Below, in pieces: positions 49,559 through 58,689 of a stretch of DNA of 64,000 bases (position 1 is its first letter; each line of letters opens with the position of its first letter). Origin of the DNA: Hyphomicrobiales bacterium. Lineage in GTDB: Bacteria > Pseudomonadota > Alphaproteobacteria > Rhizobiales > Rhizobiaceae. The position numbers and the translations under genes are program-made. The stretch is from positions 1-64,000 of the forward strand of contig UBMP01000006.1 in the NCBI GenBank assembly GCA_900466575.1. Reading direction: 5' to 3'. Below the pieces are notes generated by a model. That model saw only the letters and a list, made by a program, of their open reading frames with translations, had not been told where the DNA came from and did no database searches.

Positions 49559-50047
49559 TCAACCTTCGGCGGAGAGGGCGTTTTCGAGGTTGTCGCTGAC
49601 CTGCTGAAGAAGTTCGAGCAGCCGGCGCATCTGCTTTTCGTCGAGATCACGAAACGCGGCATCCATGACGGTGTGGCTGGAGGTTTCGACATTGGCGAGT
49701 TTGGCGCGGCCATCGTCCGTCAGCCAGACGGTTGTCTGGCGGCCATCGTCGCCGCCCTTGCGGGTCAGGAGGCCCTGCGCTTCCATGCGGGTGATGGTTC
49801 GCGTGATCGTCGGAGGCTTGACGCCCAAGCGGGTCGCAATGGCCCCTGCAGTGAGACCATCTTCTTCGCCGAGCGCGGACATCACGCCCTCCTGTCCGCC
49901 GTAGAGGCCGACATCGCTCAGCGTGCGTGACGTGAGGGTTCGGAACTGGCGGGCGACCTGGGCGACCTCGAATGCGATGTCTGCAGGACTGGCTGACAGC
50001 TTGCTGCGCTTGCCCTCTTTTTTCTTGTCCTTGTTTTTCTTGGCCAT
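49559..50047 (-). CDS. MarR-family transcriptional regulator
   Basis: A 162-residue dimeric winged-helix regulator. A Lys-rich start (MAKKNKDKKKEGKRSKL) precedes the MarR core: VMSALGEEDGLTAGAIATRLGVKPPTITRTITRMEAQGLLTRKGGDDGRQ (recognition helix and wing, given here as about residues 65-110) and AKLANVETSSHTVMDAAF. It is divergent from the creatininase-like gene with 31 bases between the starts, so it may control it in response to a small ligand. Confidence 0.92.
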   Translation of the reverse strand: MAKKNKDKKKEGKRSKLSASPADIAFEVAQVARQFRTLTSRTLSDVGLYGGQEGVMSALGEEDGLTAGAIATRLGVKPPTITRTITRMEAQGLLTRKGGDDGRQTTVWLTDDGRAKLANVETSSHTVMDAAFRDLDEKQMRRLLELLQQVSDNLENALSAEG

Positions 50048-50078
50048 CTGTCCGCTTGCCTCCGTGCCGAAGCACGTT

Positions 50079-50900
50079 ATGACTCCCCTTCAAAAGGGAT
50101 ACCGGAGGTTTCAGGACGTGTCCACGCTGTCGAAAGGTCCAATGGCAGGAAAAGACGAGCGCATCGCCGTGCTACCGCTCGGCGCGCATGAGCAGCATGG
50201 GCCGCATCTGCCATTTGCCACCGATACGATTATTGCAACCGGCGTTGCGCGCCGCGCCCAGACATTGCTGCCGAAGGATCTGGACGTGATCTTCCTGCCG
50301 ACGGAGGCGGTCGGCTATTCGATCGAGCATATCGATGTGGAGGGCACGCGGACGCTGACCTACCAAGAGGCGGTCGAACGCTGGCTGGGCATTGCGGAGC
50401 GGCTGAGCGAGGACGGCATCCGCCGTCTCGTTCTGCTCAACGCGCATGGGGGGAACTCGCCGCTGATGACGATCGTTGCGACCGAGGCGCGCGTGCGGTT
50501 CGGCATGCTCTGCGTGGCCTCCAGCTGGACCCGATTCGGCGCGGAAGCAGGCCTCGTCACGGCGGAGGAAAAGGCGATTGGCATTCATGGTGGGGAGATC
50601 GAGACCTCGGTGATGCTGGCGCTTGCGCCGGAACTCGTGGACATGGCCAAGGCCCGCGACTTTGCGTCCCGTCAGAGTAACTTTATCGAGGATTTCAAGC
50701 ATCTGCGTGCCTACGGGCCGCATGCGTTCGGCTGGATGATGCGGGACCTCAATGCCGATGGCGTTGCCGGAAACGCGGCGCTGGCGACGGCGGAGAAGGG
50801 GCGCCAGATGATCGATCGTGCTGCGCGCGGCCTGATCGAGTTGCTGCAGGATGTTGCGCGCTTCGATGTCACCCTTTTCGACGCTACAGAGACGCCTTGA
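50079..50900 (+). CDS. creatininase-family amidohydrolase
   Basis: A 273-residue metal-dependent amidohydrolase. The metal-binding blocks are LPLGAHEQHGPHLPFATD (residues 32-49), LLNAHGGNSPLM and IGIHGGEIETSVMLAL. The family includes creatininase, 3-dehydro-scyllo-inosose hydrolase and enzymes of coenzyme or redox-peptide maturation, so the substrate is not settled. ATG 50079 is chosen; GTG 50119 is an alternative. Divergent from marR; its end overlaps the LysR gene by 17 bases. Confidence 0.9.
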   Translation: MTPLQKGYRRFQDVSTLSKGPMAGKDERIAVLPLGAHEQHGPHLPFATDTIIATGVARRAQTLLPKDLDVIFLPTEAVGYSIEHIDVEGTRTLTYQEAVERWLGIAERLSEDGIRRLVLLNAHGGNSPLMTIVATEARVRFGMLCVASSWTRFGAEAGLVTAEEKAIGIHGGEIETSVMLALAPELVDMAKARDFASRQSNFIEDFKHLRAYGPHAFGWMMRDLNADGVAGNAALATAEKGRQMIDRAARGLIELLQDVARFDVTLFDATETP

Positions 50901-51789
50901 GTAGCGGGTGACCGGCCAGGAAATCGACGAAGGCGCGGACCTTGGGGCTGCGATTTCCTCCGGGCGGCATGATCGCATGGATCGGAAAAGGATCGATACG
51001 ATGAACATCCTTCAGGATTTCGACGAGGCGGCCGTCCCTGAGAGGCTGCGCGATCGTCAGGCGCGCCAAGCGACCGATGCCGAGGCCGGCCAGCATCATG
51101 TCAACGATGACATCGGCGCTGTCGGTGACGAGGGTGCCGCCCACCTCCTGCAGATTCACGCCTTCGGGTGAGGCAAAGGGCCAGCGCCGGAGATAGGGGA
51201 AACCGGAAATAACAATGCAATTGTGGTTCGCCAGCTCCGCGGGCGTTTTCGGCATGCCATGACGCTCGAGATAGGCGGGGCTGGCGCAGATGGCGCGGGA
51301 GGATTCGCCGATCTTGCGGGCAACGAGCGAGGGGTCGCCCAGCTGGCCCATGCGCAGGGCGACGTCCCATTGCTCACCGATCAGATCGACCTGCCGGTCG
51401 GCGATCCCAAGGTCGAGGCGGATCTTCGGATAGCGGGCCAGAAAATCCGGAATGATCGGGCCCAGCACGTGGCGGCCGAAGGCGGTGCCAGTGTTGACGC
51501 GCAGCAGCCCGGACGGCTCGGCAGCACTCGCCATCACCTCCTGCTCCGCATCCTCGACGGCCGCAAGAATGTCGCGGGCGCGAGCGACATAGGTTGCGCC
51601 CTCCGAGGTCAGCGATAAACGGCGGGTGGTGCGGGTGATCAGCCGGATGCCCAAACGGGACTCCAGCCGCCCGACCAGCTTGGACACAGCCGATGGCGTC
51701 AATGCCAGATCGTCGGCCGCCTGCGCAAAGCTTCCCGTCTCCGCGATCCGGCAGATGGCTTGCATTTCCTTCAGGGAGGCGTCTGACAT
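50884..51789 (-). CDS. LysR-type transcriptional regulator
   Basis: A 301-residue regulator with the N-terminal helix-turn-helix MQAICRIAETGSFAQAADDLALTPSAVSKLVGRLE (residues 9-43, shown in part as the family pattern) and the CrgA-like sensor domain (GLLRVNTGTAFGRHVLGPIIPDFLARYPKIRLDLG, residues about 93-127). ATG 51789 is the family start; the frame extends further upstream without family character. A LysR-type inverted repeat lies nine bases beyond the start, between it and the divergent small gene. Confidence 0.92.
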   Translation of the reverse strand: MSDASLKEMQAICRIAETGSFAQAADDLALTPSAVSKLVGRLESRLGIRLITRTTRRLSLTSEGATYVARARDILAAVEDAEQEVMASAAEPSGLLRVNTGTAFGRHVLGPIIPDFLARYPKIRLDLGIADRQVDLIGEQWDVALRMGQLGDPSLVARKIGESSRAICASPAYLERHGMPKTPAELANHNCIVISGFPYLRRWPFASPEGVNLQEVGGTLVTDSADVIVDMMLAGLGIGRLARLTIAQPLRDGRLVEILKDVHRIDPFPIHAIMPPGGNRSPKVRAFVDFLAGHPLLKASL

Positions 51790-51797
51790 AGCTGAAT

Positions 51798-51822
51798 AAA
51801 ATTCACTTATGTGAGGAATTTT
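51798..51822. promoter_or_regulatory. imperfect inverted repeat, probable LysR-type binding site
   Basis: AAAATTCAC (51798-51806) faces GTGA-GG-AATTTT (51811-51822), giving an inverted repeat with a two-base insertion. It lies between a LysR gene and a divergent small gene. Confidence 0.45.
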
Positions 51823-51910
51823 CCGGTCATTATCATCATTCAGGAATGAATTAAGATCAAGGCCAATTGATGCGAGGGGAAGCATAAGGCTTCCTGCAAA
51901 GGAGAGCGAC

Positions 51911-52129
51911 ATGGCCGAGATTGATAGCACCCTTGCCGGCGGGTTCGAACTTGTCGGAGAAATCGATGCGCCACAGCGGCGCGCGTTTCGCGAAAGGGAG
52001 GTGCCGGTCGACATCTGGCCGGGCACGAGCACGGATATGGCGAGCCTGGAGCGCAACGCGGAAGAATGGCGGCGCGAGGAGCGCCGCCGGGCGTTGAGAG
52101 GATTTATCCGCCGTTTGTTCAGGCGGTAA
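51911..52129 (+). CDS. small Arg-rich protein of unknown function
   Basis: A 72-residue protein I do not recognise. AAAGGAG stands seven bases before the ATG. The N-terminal half is acidic (MAEIDSTLAGGFELVGEID), the middle has VPVDIWPGTSTDMASLE, and the C-terminal third is strongly basic (EEWRREERRRALRGFIRRLFRR), likely a helix that could bind nucleic acid or membrane lipid. It is divergent from a LysR gene with a probable binding site between. The stop overlaps the end of the OpgC gene by 11 bases. Confidence 0.62.
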   Translation: MAEIDSTLAGGFELVGEIDAPQRRAFREREVPVDIWPGTSTDMASLERNAEEWRREERRRALRGFIRRLFRR

Positions 52130-53315
52130 CGGGCGAGAGACCAGCGGCCGGAGCTGCAACCGGCTGAGCGGGCTTCGCCTTCTGGCGGTTCGCCTGTTCG
52201 CGCATGTCCAGCCAGTACGCGGCGATGATCTGGATAAACACGCCATTGGCGATCAGCAGCAGTCCGGTTTCGGGCCAGTTGCCGATGACGGCCATGATCG
52301 CCTGGGCGAGCACAGCCAGAACCGTGCCGATCAGGAAGATCGCCAGACCGTGACGACCGATGACGGCGAGCGGATTGTCATGGTCGAGCCGGGTGATGCG
52401 CGACAGGAACGGCACCGACAGGAAGATATAGACGAGCGCCAGCATGTGGGCGAGACGCCAGCCGGTGAGATAGGTCTTGTCGAAGCCGGTCAACACAAAC
52501 GGCAGGTCGAGCGACAGGTCAGAATGCGCGCCGAGGTTCATCACGGTCCAGAGCGCAGAGAACAGCACGAAGGTGATGGAAGCCGCAAGCAGGCCGGGAC
52601 TTCCGCCGATGCGGCCACCGCGGGCGATGTGACGTGCGCCGACATAGCCGATCACGAACAGGAACTGCCAGGAAAGTGGATTGAAGAACCAGATGCCGTC
52701 TTCCAGCATGCGCGGCGGACCGATGCGCCATGTGCCGGCCAGCGCCCAGATCAGGGCGGAGACCGCAATCAGCATGGCAGGGTTGCGGCGCTCCAGCCAG
52801 ATCATGGCCGGCGCCATCGCCATCAGCACCATATACATCGGAAGGATGTTGTTGTAGCCCAGCTGGTGGCCGAGCGTCGTCAGCGCAACAAGTCCCTTCA
52901 TCGGCGCCTCCATCACCGGGCCGATTGCGACCTGCGTCATCAGGTCAGGGCGCAGGAAGAGCCAGGCGGCTCCGACAAAGATGGTCAGTGTCAGGAGCGT
53001 GCCGGCCATGTGCGCAGCGAAAAGGGTTCCCACACGACGCCACGCCTTCACGGTGAGCGAGGCCAGGTTCGTCAGGTCGTATTTGCGGCCATAGGCGAGC
53101 GCGACGGCAATGCCTGAAATCAGGACGAAGAGCTCGGATGCATCCGAGAAACCGAAATTCTTCATCGTCCAATGTTCAAGCGGCTGGCCGGGAACATGGT
53201 CAATGAAGATCATGAGAAGCGCGAGCGCGCGGAGAACGTCCAGCCGTGTATCGCGGCGACGTACGGGTGTTGGCGTCGGAGCAGCTTTTGCGGGCGAAGC
53301 GTGGATCGCTGACAT
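52119..53315 (-). CDS. OpgC-family membrane acyltransferase (glucan succinylation)
   Basis: A 398-residue inner membrane protein with about ten hydrophobic segments. The start RRDTRLDVLRALALLMIFIDHVPGQPLEHWTMKNFGFSDASELFVLISG (residues about 20-68) has the family Asp-Arg and His blocks. OpgC proteins succinylate osmoregulated periplasmic glucans in Rhodobacter and relatives. ATG 53315 has AAAGGAG eight bases ahead, better than ATG 53339. In rhizobia the likely acceptor is cyclic beta-1,2-glucan, but that is inferred. Confidence 0.85.
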   Translation of the reverse strand: MSAIHASPAKAAPTPTPVRRRDTRLDVLRALALLMIFIDHVPGQPLEHWTMKNFGFSDASELFVLISGIAVALAYGRKYDLTNLASLTVKAWRRVGTLFAAHMAGTLLTLTIFVGAAWLFLRPDLMTQVAIGPVMEAPMKGLVALTTLGHQLGYNNILPMYMVLMAMAPAMIWLERRNPAMLIAVSALIWALAGTWRIGPPRMLEDGIWFFNPLSWQFLFVIGYVGARHIARGGRIGGSPGLLAASITFVLFSALWTVMNLGAHSDLSLDLPFVLTGFDKTYLTGWRLAHMLALVYIFLSVPFLSRITRLDHDNPLAVIGRHGLAIFLIGTVLAVLAQAIMAVIGNWPETGLLLIANGVFIQIIAAYWLDMREQANRQKAKPAQPVAAPAAGLSPVTA

Positions 53316-53548
53316 GGGTTGTCTCCTTTCGCCCGACAACGCACGGACGATTCGCTTGTTCCATCATGTTCATTCGGGAGGGAAGCAGAAGTGCGTTCCC
53401 GGCGTGGCTGCATTGTGAAAATTTCATGACAGACGTTAAATCGCGCATTCTGCCCCGGCTTTTAATTCCTCCAAATTATTGCGGTCCGGCGGTGGCCCGT
53501 CCTATATAGACGTCAAATTGACGAGCCCATTCCCCTGGAAGGTGGACC

Positions 53549-54670
53549 ATGACCGAAGCGCAAGCGAACAAACCCATCCCCGTCACCGTGCTGACCGGCT
53601 ATCTCGGCTCCGGCAAGACGACGCTGCTGAACCGGATCCTGACCGAGAACCACGGCAAGAAATACGCCGTCATCGTCAACGAGTTCGGGGAAATCGGCAT
53701 CGACAACGACCTGATCGTCGAGTCGGACGAAGAAATCTACGAAATGAACAATGGCTGCGTCTGCTGCACCGTGCGCGGCGACCTGATCCGCGTCGTGGAA
53801 GGCCTGATGCGCCGTCCGGGTCGTTTCGACGGTATCATCGTCGAAACCACGGGCCTCGCCGATCCGGTTCCGGTGGCGCAGACGTTCTTCATGGACGACG
53901 ATGTGCGCGCCAAGACCGAGCTTGACGCCGTGGTCGCGCTGGTCGATGCCAAGCACCTGCCGCTGCGCCTGAAGGACAGCCGCGAGGCGGAAGACCAGAT
54001 CGCTTTCGCCGACATCGTCATCATCAACAAGACCGACCTCGTCTCGCATGACGAGCTGCATCAGGTCGAGGACGTCGTGCGCGCGATCAATCCCGCTGCC
54101 CGCATCATGTTTGCCAAGCGGTCGGAAGTGGATATCGCCAAGATCCTCGATCAGGGCGCGTTCAACCTTGAAAAGGCGATGGAAAACGATCCGCATTTCC
54201 TCGACGAATACGAGGATCACGTCTGCGGTCCCGATTGCGACCACGATCATGACCACGGCCATCACCATCACGACCACGATCACCACCATCATGATCACGA
54301 CCATGATCATCATCACCACGATCATGGCCATCACCATGGCACGCCGTCGGCGATCCATGACGTGACGGTGAAGTCCATTTCGCTGCGTGGCGGCGAGATG
54401 AACCCGGACAAGTTCTTCCCGTGGATCCAGAAGATCACGCAGACGGACGGCCCGAAAATCCTGCGTCTCAAGGGCATTATCGCCTTCACTGGCGATGAAG
54501 AGCGCTATGTCGTTCAGGGCGTCCACATGATCATCGAAGGGGATCACCAGCGTCCCTGGAAGGACCACGAAAAGCGCGAAACGCGCCTCGTCTTCATCGG
54601 CCGCGATCTCGACCAGGAAAAGCTGGAGCGTACGTTCAAGGCTTGCGAAGCGCAGACGGTTGCCGCCTAA
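53549..54670 (+). CDS. CobW/COG0523-family GTPase metallochaperone with His-rich loop
   Basis: A 373-residue G3E GTPase. Walker [14 protein letters not shown] is near residues 15-27, the metal motif C70-V-C72-C73 follows in [11 protein letters not shown], the switch ETTGLADP and the guanine-specificity NKTD are present, and a CobW C-terminal domain starts near [18 protein letters not shown]. Residues about 230-265 form an exceptionally His/Asp-rich stretch. Family members deliver zinc or cobalt; the CxCC motif and His loop fit zinc best. I looked for a Zur-type box upstream and did not find a convincing one. A WD40 gene follows directly. Confidence 0.93.
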   Translation: MTEAQANKPIPVTVLTGYLGSGKTTLLNRILTENHGKKYAVIVNEFGEIGIDNDLIVESDEEIYEMNNGCVCCTVRGDLIRVVEGLMRRPGRFDGIIVETTGLADPVPVAQTFFMDDDVRAKTELDAVVALVDAKHLPLRLKDSREAEDQIAFADIVIINKTDLVSHDELHQVEDVVRAINPAARIMFAKRSEVDIAKILDQGAFNLEKAMENDPHFLDEYEDHVCGPDCDHDHDHGHHHHDHDHHHHDHDHDHHHHDHGHHHGTPSAIHDVTVKSISLRGGEMNPDKFFPWIQKITQTDGPKILRLKGIIAFTGDEERYVVQGVHMIIEGDHQRPWKDHEKRETRLVFIGRDLDQEKLERTFKACEAQTVAA

Positions 54671-55660
54671 ATGCCCACAGTTGCCCCGCTTGATCTCGAA
54701 GGCCACATCGTCGGCGCGCATTTTCTCGGCGATGTTCCTTTCTTCACGTCCGCATCCGGCGAGGTCCATCGTCTCGACCTGGGCCACAAGACGGTCGCGG
54801 CCCATGAGGGCCTGCTTGCCTCCATCAAGGATGACGCCAACAATACGCTGGTGACATCGGGCGAGGACGGCAAGATTAACCGCATACATGGCGACGGCCG
54901 TGTCGAATTGCTGGCCGAGGAGCCGCGCAAGTGGATTTCCGTCATCGCCGCTGGCCCACAGGGCGCGATCGCTTATGGTCTCGGCAAGGAATCCAAGGTG
55001 CGGCTGGCCGACGGCACGGTGAAGAGCTTTGCCGAGCAACGGACCGTGGAAGCCATCGCCTTTGCGCCCAAGGGTCTGCGCATCGCTGCAGCGCGCTATA
55101 ACGGCGTCACGCTGCATTGGGTCATGACGGCGGGCGCGCCGATCGATCTGGACTGGAAGGGTGCGCATAATGCCGTGACCTTCTCGCCGGACGGGCGCTT
55201 CGTCGTCACGGCTATGCAGGAAAATGCGCTGCATGGCTGGAAGATCGACGTGAAGCCGGGCGAAGAAGCGCGGCACATGCGCATGACCGGCTATCCGGCC
55301 AAGGTCAAGTCGCTGTCCTGGTCGGTCAAGGGCAAGTGGCTGGCTTCGTCGGGCGCGCCGGCTGCGATCGTCTGGCCCTTTTCGGCCAAGGACGGTCCGA
55401 TGGGCAAGCCGCCGCTGGAACTCGGCACGCGCGGCAACATCATGGCGACTGCCGTTTCCTGCCATCCGGCGGAAGAGGTCGTGGCCATCGGCTTCATCGA
55501 CGGCATGATCCTTCTGGTGCGTTTTGCCGACGAGAAGGAAGTGGTGCTGCGTCGTCCGGGCAAGGGCGCGATTACCTCGATGGCCTGGTCGAAGTCCGGC
55601 AAGCTGCTGGCTTTTGCCTCGGAAGCCGGCGATTGCGGCGTGGTCGATATCGCGGGGTGA
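54671..55660 (+). CDS. WD40-repeat protein linked to the CobW gene
   Basis: A 329-residue predicted beta propeller. Repeating units such as HRLDLGHKTVAAHEGLL, NAVTFSPDGRFVVTAMQENALHGWKID (about residues 160-186), VKSLSWSVKGKWLASSG and ITSMAWSKSGKLLAFAS show the WD pattern. There is no signal peptide, so it is cytoplasmic. The ATG follows the CobW stop without a gap, so the two are made together. A propeller partner suggests a docking platform for the chaperone's client. The function of this pair is not known to me. Confidence 0.86.
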   Translation: MPTVAPLDLEGHIVGAHFLGDVPFFTSASGEVHRLDLGHKTVAAHEGLLASIKDDANNTLVTSGEDGKINRIHGDGRVELLAEEPRKWISVIAAGPQGAIAYGLGKESKVRLADGTVKSFAEQRTVEAIAFAPKGLRIAAARYNGVTLHWVMTAGAPIDLDWKGAHNAVTFSPDGRFVVTAMQENALHGWKIDVKPGEEARHMRMTGYPAKVKSLSWSVKGKWLASSGAPAAIVWPFSAKDGPMGKPPLELGTRGNIMATAVSCHPAEEVVAIGFIDGMILLVRFADEKEVVLRRPGKGAITSMAWSKSGKLLAFASEAGDCGVVDIAG

Positions 55661-55664
55661 CACG

Positions 55665-56081
55665 ATGCCGATGCCGCAGGAATATTTCCACGCATCGCGC
55701 GACTTCGAGGCCTTCATGGAAGACCTCAAGCGAATCTCCCTGCTGCAGACGACGCATCAGTGCTTCACGATGGTGGAGGCCGTCTTTCATGCCCTGCGCA
55801 GCCATATGAACGTGGGCGAGGCGCTCGCCTTCGCGGATTGCCTGCCGCCCGTTCTCCGGGCGATTTTCGTGTCGGACTGGGACGTCGATGCTCCCATCCG
55901 ACCGACCACCGACCGGGCGGGGCTGCAGCGCGAAATTCTGGCGCTGCGGCACAATCACAATCTCTCCACGCCCTCGGCGCTGGAAGATGTCGGCGCGGCG
56001 CTGCGTCAGAACATGGACGGGGAAGAATTCGGCCGTCTGCTGGACACCTTGCCGCCGGACCTTGCCGGTTTCTGGCGCTGA
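55665..56081 (+). CDS. DUF2267 domain protein
   Basis: A 138-residue helical protein of the DUF2267 family: TTHQCFTMVEAVFHALRSHMNVGEALAFADCLPPVLRAIFVSDWD (about residues 25-69) is the recognisable block. The role is unknown. The start is ATG 55665 or 55671, a few bases after the WD40 stop, so it is probably the third gene of the CobW transcript. It contains a single recognisable copy of the domain core. Confidence 0.82.
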   Translation: MPMPQEYFHASRDFEAFMEDLKRISLLQTTHQCFTMVEAVFHALRSHMNVGEALAFADCLPPVLRAIFVSDWDVDAPIRPTTDRAGLQREILALRHNHNLSTPSALEDVGAALRQNMDGEEFGRLLDTLPPDLAGFWR

Positions 56082-56167
56082 GATTTTCCGTTTATCGATC
56101 CTTCTTTGAGCCTTGTTCCGTCAGTCAGGCCTTGCCGTTCTCCGGCCTTCGATGTTGGGGCGCGGTT

Positions 56168-57145
56168 TCAAGAACCGAGAGCCTCCCTGGTGCCCTTCGA
56201 CGGGTTTTCGGCATTTTCGGAACGGTGGCCGATCACGCGGTTTCGGCCCAGCCGTTTTGCCTCATAGAGGGCGGCGTCCACAGCCATCAGGGCGTCGATC
56301 GGGGAAATTCGACGGCAGTCTTCATATGTCACAACGCCAAGGCTTGCCGTGACATGCGGAGCGGTTGGCGAACTGGAATGCGCGATCGCCAGGCTTTCGA
56401 TCTTCAGCCGGCTTCGTTCTGCCCATTCGGTTGCCAGATCGAGCGTCGTCTCCGGCAATATGATCGCGAATTCCTCGCCGCCGTATCGGGCAAGCGTTTC
56501 CGTTGGGCGGGACACGGTCTGGCTCAGGGACAAGGCAACAGACTGCAGAGCCTCATCGCCCTGAACATGTCCGTAGGTATCGTTGAATTGCTTGAACGCA
56601 TCGATATCGAGAAGGATCAGGGAGAGCGGCTTTCCCGAACGGGTGTGGCGGTCGAGCTCATTCTGGAGCGTAAGGTCGAAATGGCGTCGGTTTGACAGGT
56701 TGGTCAGGGCATCGGTCACGCTCAGGCGATAGATTTTCTCGGTCAGGCCACGCAATTCTGCCTCTGCGCGTTTGCGCTCCGAGATGTCACGGACGATCGA
56801 GCAGTTGAACGCGCGCCCCTCGAACTGGACGTAGTTGACCGTCACCTCGATCGGAATTTCATCACCGGATTTCGAGACGTTCACCGTTTCCAGGCGAAAC
56901 GACTTCTGCTCGACGACGTCCTGCCAATGCTTTTGCCAACGGTCCTCATCGAATAACGGATCGATTTCCCAGACGTGCATCTGCGAGAGCTCCTCGGCGG
57001 AATATCCCAGGAGTTTTGTCGCAGCCGGGTTCACGAAAACATATCTTCCGCTTTCGTTGAGCCATATGACCATGTCCGCCAACTTCTCGACGGTCGTGTT
57101 GGTCAACATCAGGCGATATGCCAGGTTGTCGTTCAGGGCAGCCAT
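56168..57145 (-). CDS. PAS-GGDEF diguanylate cyclase
   Basis: A 325-residue cytoplasmic enzyme that makes cyclic di-GMP from two GTP. A PAS sensor with PAC region is at about residues 12-125, ending in the linker ISERKRAEAEL, and the GGDEF domain follows with DALTNLSNRRHFD and the active-site GGEEF at 222-226. The RxxD inhibitory site is altered: R213-P-T-E216 is present, so product inhibition may be weak. The substrate-signal of the PAS domain is unknown. No membrane segment is seen. Confidence 0.93.
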   Translation of the reverse strand: MAALNDNLAYRLMLTNTTVEKLADMVIWLNESGRYVFVNPAATKLLGYSAEELSQMHVWEIDPLFDEDRWQKHWQDVVEQKSFRLETVNVSKSGDEIPIEVTVNYVQFEGRAFNCSIVRDISERKRAEAELRGLTEKIYRLSVTDALTNLSNRRHFDLTLQNELDRHTRSGKPLSLILLDIDAFKQFNDTYGHVQGDEALQSVALSLSQTVSRPTETLARYGGEEFAIILPETTLDLATEWAERSRLKIESLAIAHSSSPTAPHVTASLGVVTYEDCRRISPIDALMAVDAALYEAKRLGRNRVIGHRSENAENPSKGTREALGS

Positions 57146-57390
57146 TCCGTCGTGTCTCTCTCCTTCGATGGCGCAGAACTATGAGGCCGGCGTAAATTTT
57201 CCGTGTCATCGCAGACAGAGAAACCGTGACTGCGCGGAAGCCCAGCACGCGTGGAGATGAAATCACCCCTCGGCTCACGCGAAGAAACGATGCTTGCTTG
57301 AAGCGAAACCGAGGAAAGGGAGGGCAAGTCTCTCCCGTCACCCATGTCGGCCGTGCCGAAATGGGTGACGATGGTGTTCAGCTTTGCCTC

Positions 57391-57834
57391 TCACCATTCC
57401 AGTTCCATATGCGGCCGTCCGTTGGAGGTCTTCTCCACGGTGCGGCCGTCTTCGCCGATCGTGCAGGTCACGCGCTTTCTGAAGGCGGAGAAACTGTCGA
57501 AGGTGACGACATCCACCGGCTCGTCGAAATCGAACGTGATGCGGTATCGTCCCGGCGCATGCGTCAGCGCCTGCACGGAGAGGATTTCCGCCCTGAAGGG
57601 CTGGCCGAGATAATGGCCAGAGACCTTCGAGCCGAGCATCCAGGGATTGAGCGGCGGGCGGTTGCCGGCTTTCGCGGCGAGCGTGTTCCAGTCGCGGAAT
57701 CCATATTGGGCGGCGATCAGTTCCAGCGCTTTGGAGTGGGTAATGTCCTGGCTCTCATCCTTCATGCGGGCGCGCAGGCGCTTGGCCTGATCCTTGAGGG
57801 TTTCGAGCGAGGGGATGGGCATCGATTGTGACAT
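57391..57834 (-). CDS. glyoxalase-superfamily related protein
   Basis: A 147-residue protein. The N-terminal helix block (PSLETLKDQAKRLRARMKDESQDITHSKALELIAAQYGFRDWNTLAAKA, residues about 8-56) is of the type found in proteins annotated as glyoxalase-related; the C-terminal half is a beta-rich fold (RYRITFDFDEPVDVVTFDSF). AAGGA precedes the ATG. Enzyme activity cannot be claimed; the same N-terminal module is seen fused in other proteins of unknown role. Confidence 0.75.
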   Translation of the reverse strand: MSQSMPIPSLETLKDQAKRLRARMKDESQDITHSKALELIAAQYGFRDWNTLAAKAGNRPPLNPWMLGSKVSGHYLGQPFRAEILSVQALTHAPGRYRITFDFDEPVDVVTFDSFSAFRKRVTCTIGEDGRTVEKTSNGRPHMELEW

Positions 57835-58038
57835 GACACGAGTCCTTGCCGCATTCGCAGTGCCGATATCGGGACCCGCATTGCCGATGGCGCGAATGCA
57901 TCAGAGCTTCGGTCATCAATCGGAGGATTCGATGCAAGTCCTTGCGGACCGCACCGGGAACTTCACCAAGGCAAATGCCAGCGGGTGGCGGGCGTTCCCA
58001 AGCCACTGGCCCGCTTATGCCTTAAATCGGTTCTGCAA

Positions 58039-58689
58039 TCAAGCGACGGTCGGAACCGCCATCAGAACCGCCACATAATGGATCGCCGCTGCAGCCAGCA
58101 CATGGGTGTGCCAGATGGCGCGGGAATAGGGCAGGCGGTCGAAGTGATAGAAGATCGTGCCGGCCGTGTAGGTCACGCCACCGATGAGCAGTAGGATCAG
58201 CACGCTCGGATGCATGTATTCGATCAGCGGCCAGGCAGCTAGGATGCCGAGCCAGCCCTGGCCGAGATAAAGGAAGAAGCCGGCGCGCGGCCACCGGTGG
58301 AAGAAGGCGAGCTTCATGACGATGCCGACGATGGCGAGGGTCCAGGTCGCGATCGCCAGCCCCCATCCGAGCCAGCCGCCGAGACCGATGATGGCGATCG
58401 GCGTGTAGGTGCCGGCGATCATCAGGTAGATCGCGGCGTGGTCGAAGCGGCGCAACACGGCGCGGACCCTGCCGTGGATGGTGAGATTGTAAGCCGCAGA
58501 GAACGAGAAGGTTGCAATCAGCCCCACGCCGTAGAAGATCAGCGGCCAGACCCAATCAGCCGGCAGCCGCAGGCTTGCCCAGACGATCAGTGCCGATGCG
58601 GCTGCAATCGCGGCCGCAACGCCGATCACATGGACGACGCCATCCGCGAAATGTTCCCAGGGCGTGTGCGGCAGCTGAAATCGGGTCAT
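58039..58689 (-). CDS. hemolysin III family (PAQR-like) membrane protein
   Basis: A 216-residue protein with seven hydrophobic segments. The PAQR features are DGVVHVIGV near the start, SAAYNLTIHGRVRAVLRRFDHAAIYLMIAGTYTP (about residues 64-97) and the final WHTHVLAAAAIHYVAV with the His pair. Such proteins may be zinc-dependent ceramidase-like or lipid-modifying enzymes; the hemolysin name is historical. The Ser-x3-His, Asp and His-x3-His positions are present. Confidence 0.9.
   Translation of the reverse strand: MTRFQLPHTPWEHFADGVVHVIGVAAAIAAASALIVWASLRLPADWVWPLIFYGVGLIATFSFSAAYNLTIHGRVRAVLRRFDHAAIYLMIAGTYTPIAIIGLGGWLGWGLAIATWTLAIVGIVMKLAFFHRWPRAGFFLYLGQGWLGILAAWPLIEYMHPSVLILLLIGGVTYTAGTIFYHFDRLPYSRAIWHTHVLAAAAIHYVAVLMAVPTVA

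Noticed and set aside
53340..53548. Possible zinc-uptake-regulator box before the CobW gene
   Set aside because: Only short weak palindromes such as GTCAA/TTGAC are present; no match to the long A+T-rich dyad expected.
54238..54345. His/Asp codon repeat as a CRISPR or satellite repeat
   Set aside because: The near-repetitive bases encode the His-rich loop inside an intact reading frame; there are no regular spacers.
53513..55729. 738-residue minus-strand open frame spanning the CobW and WD40 genes
   Set aside because: It covers two well-supported genes on the other strand, and the Met/Val-rich stretch is only the complement of the His-rich codons.
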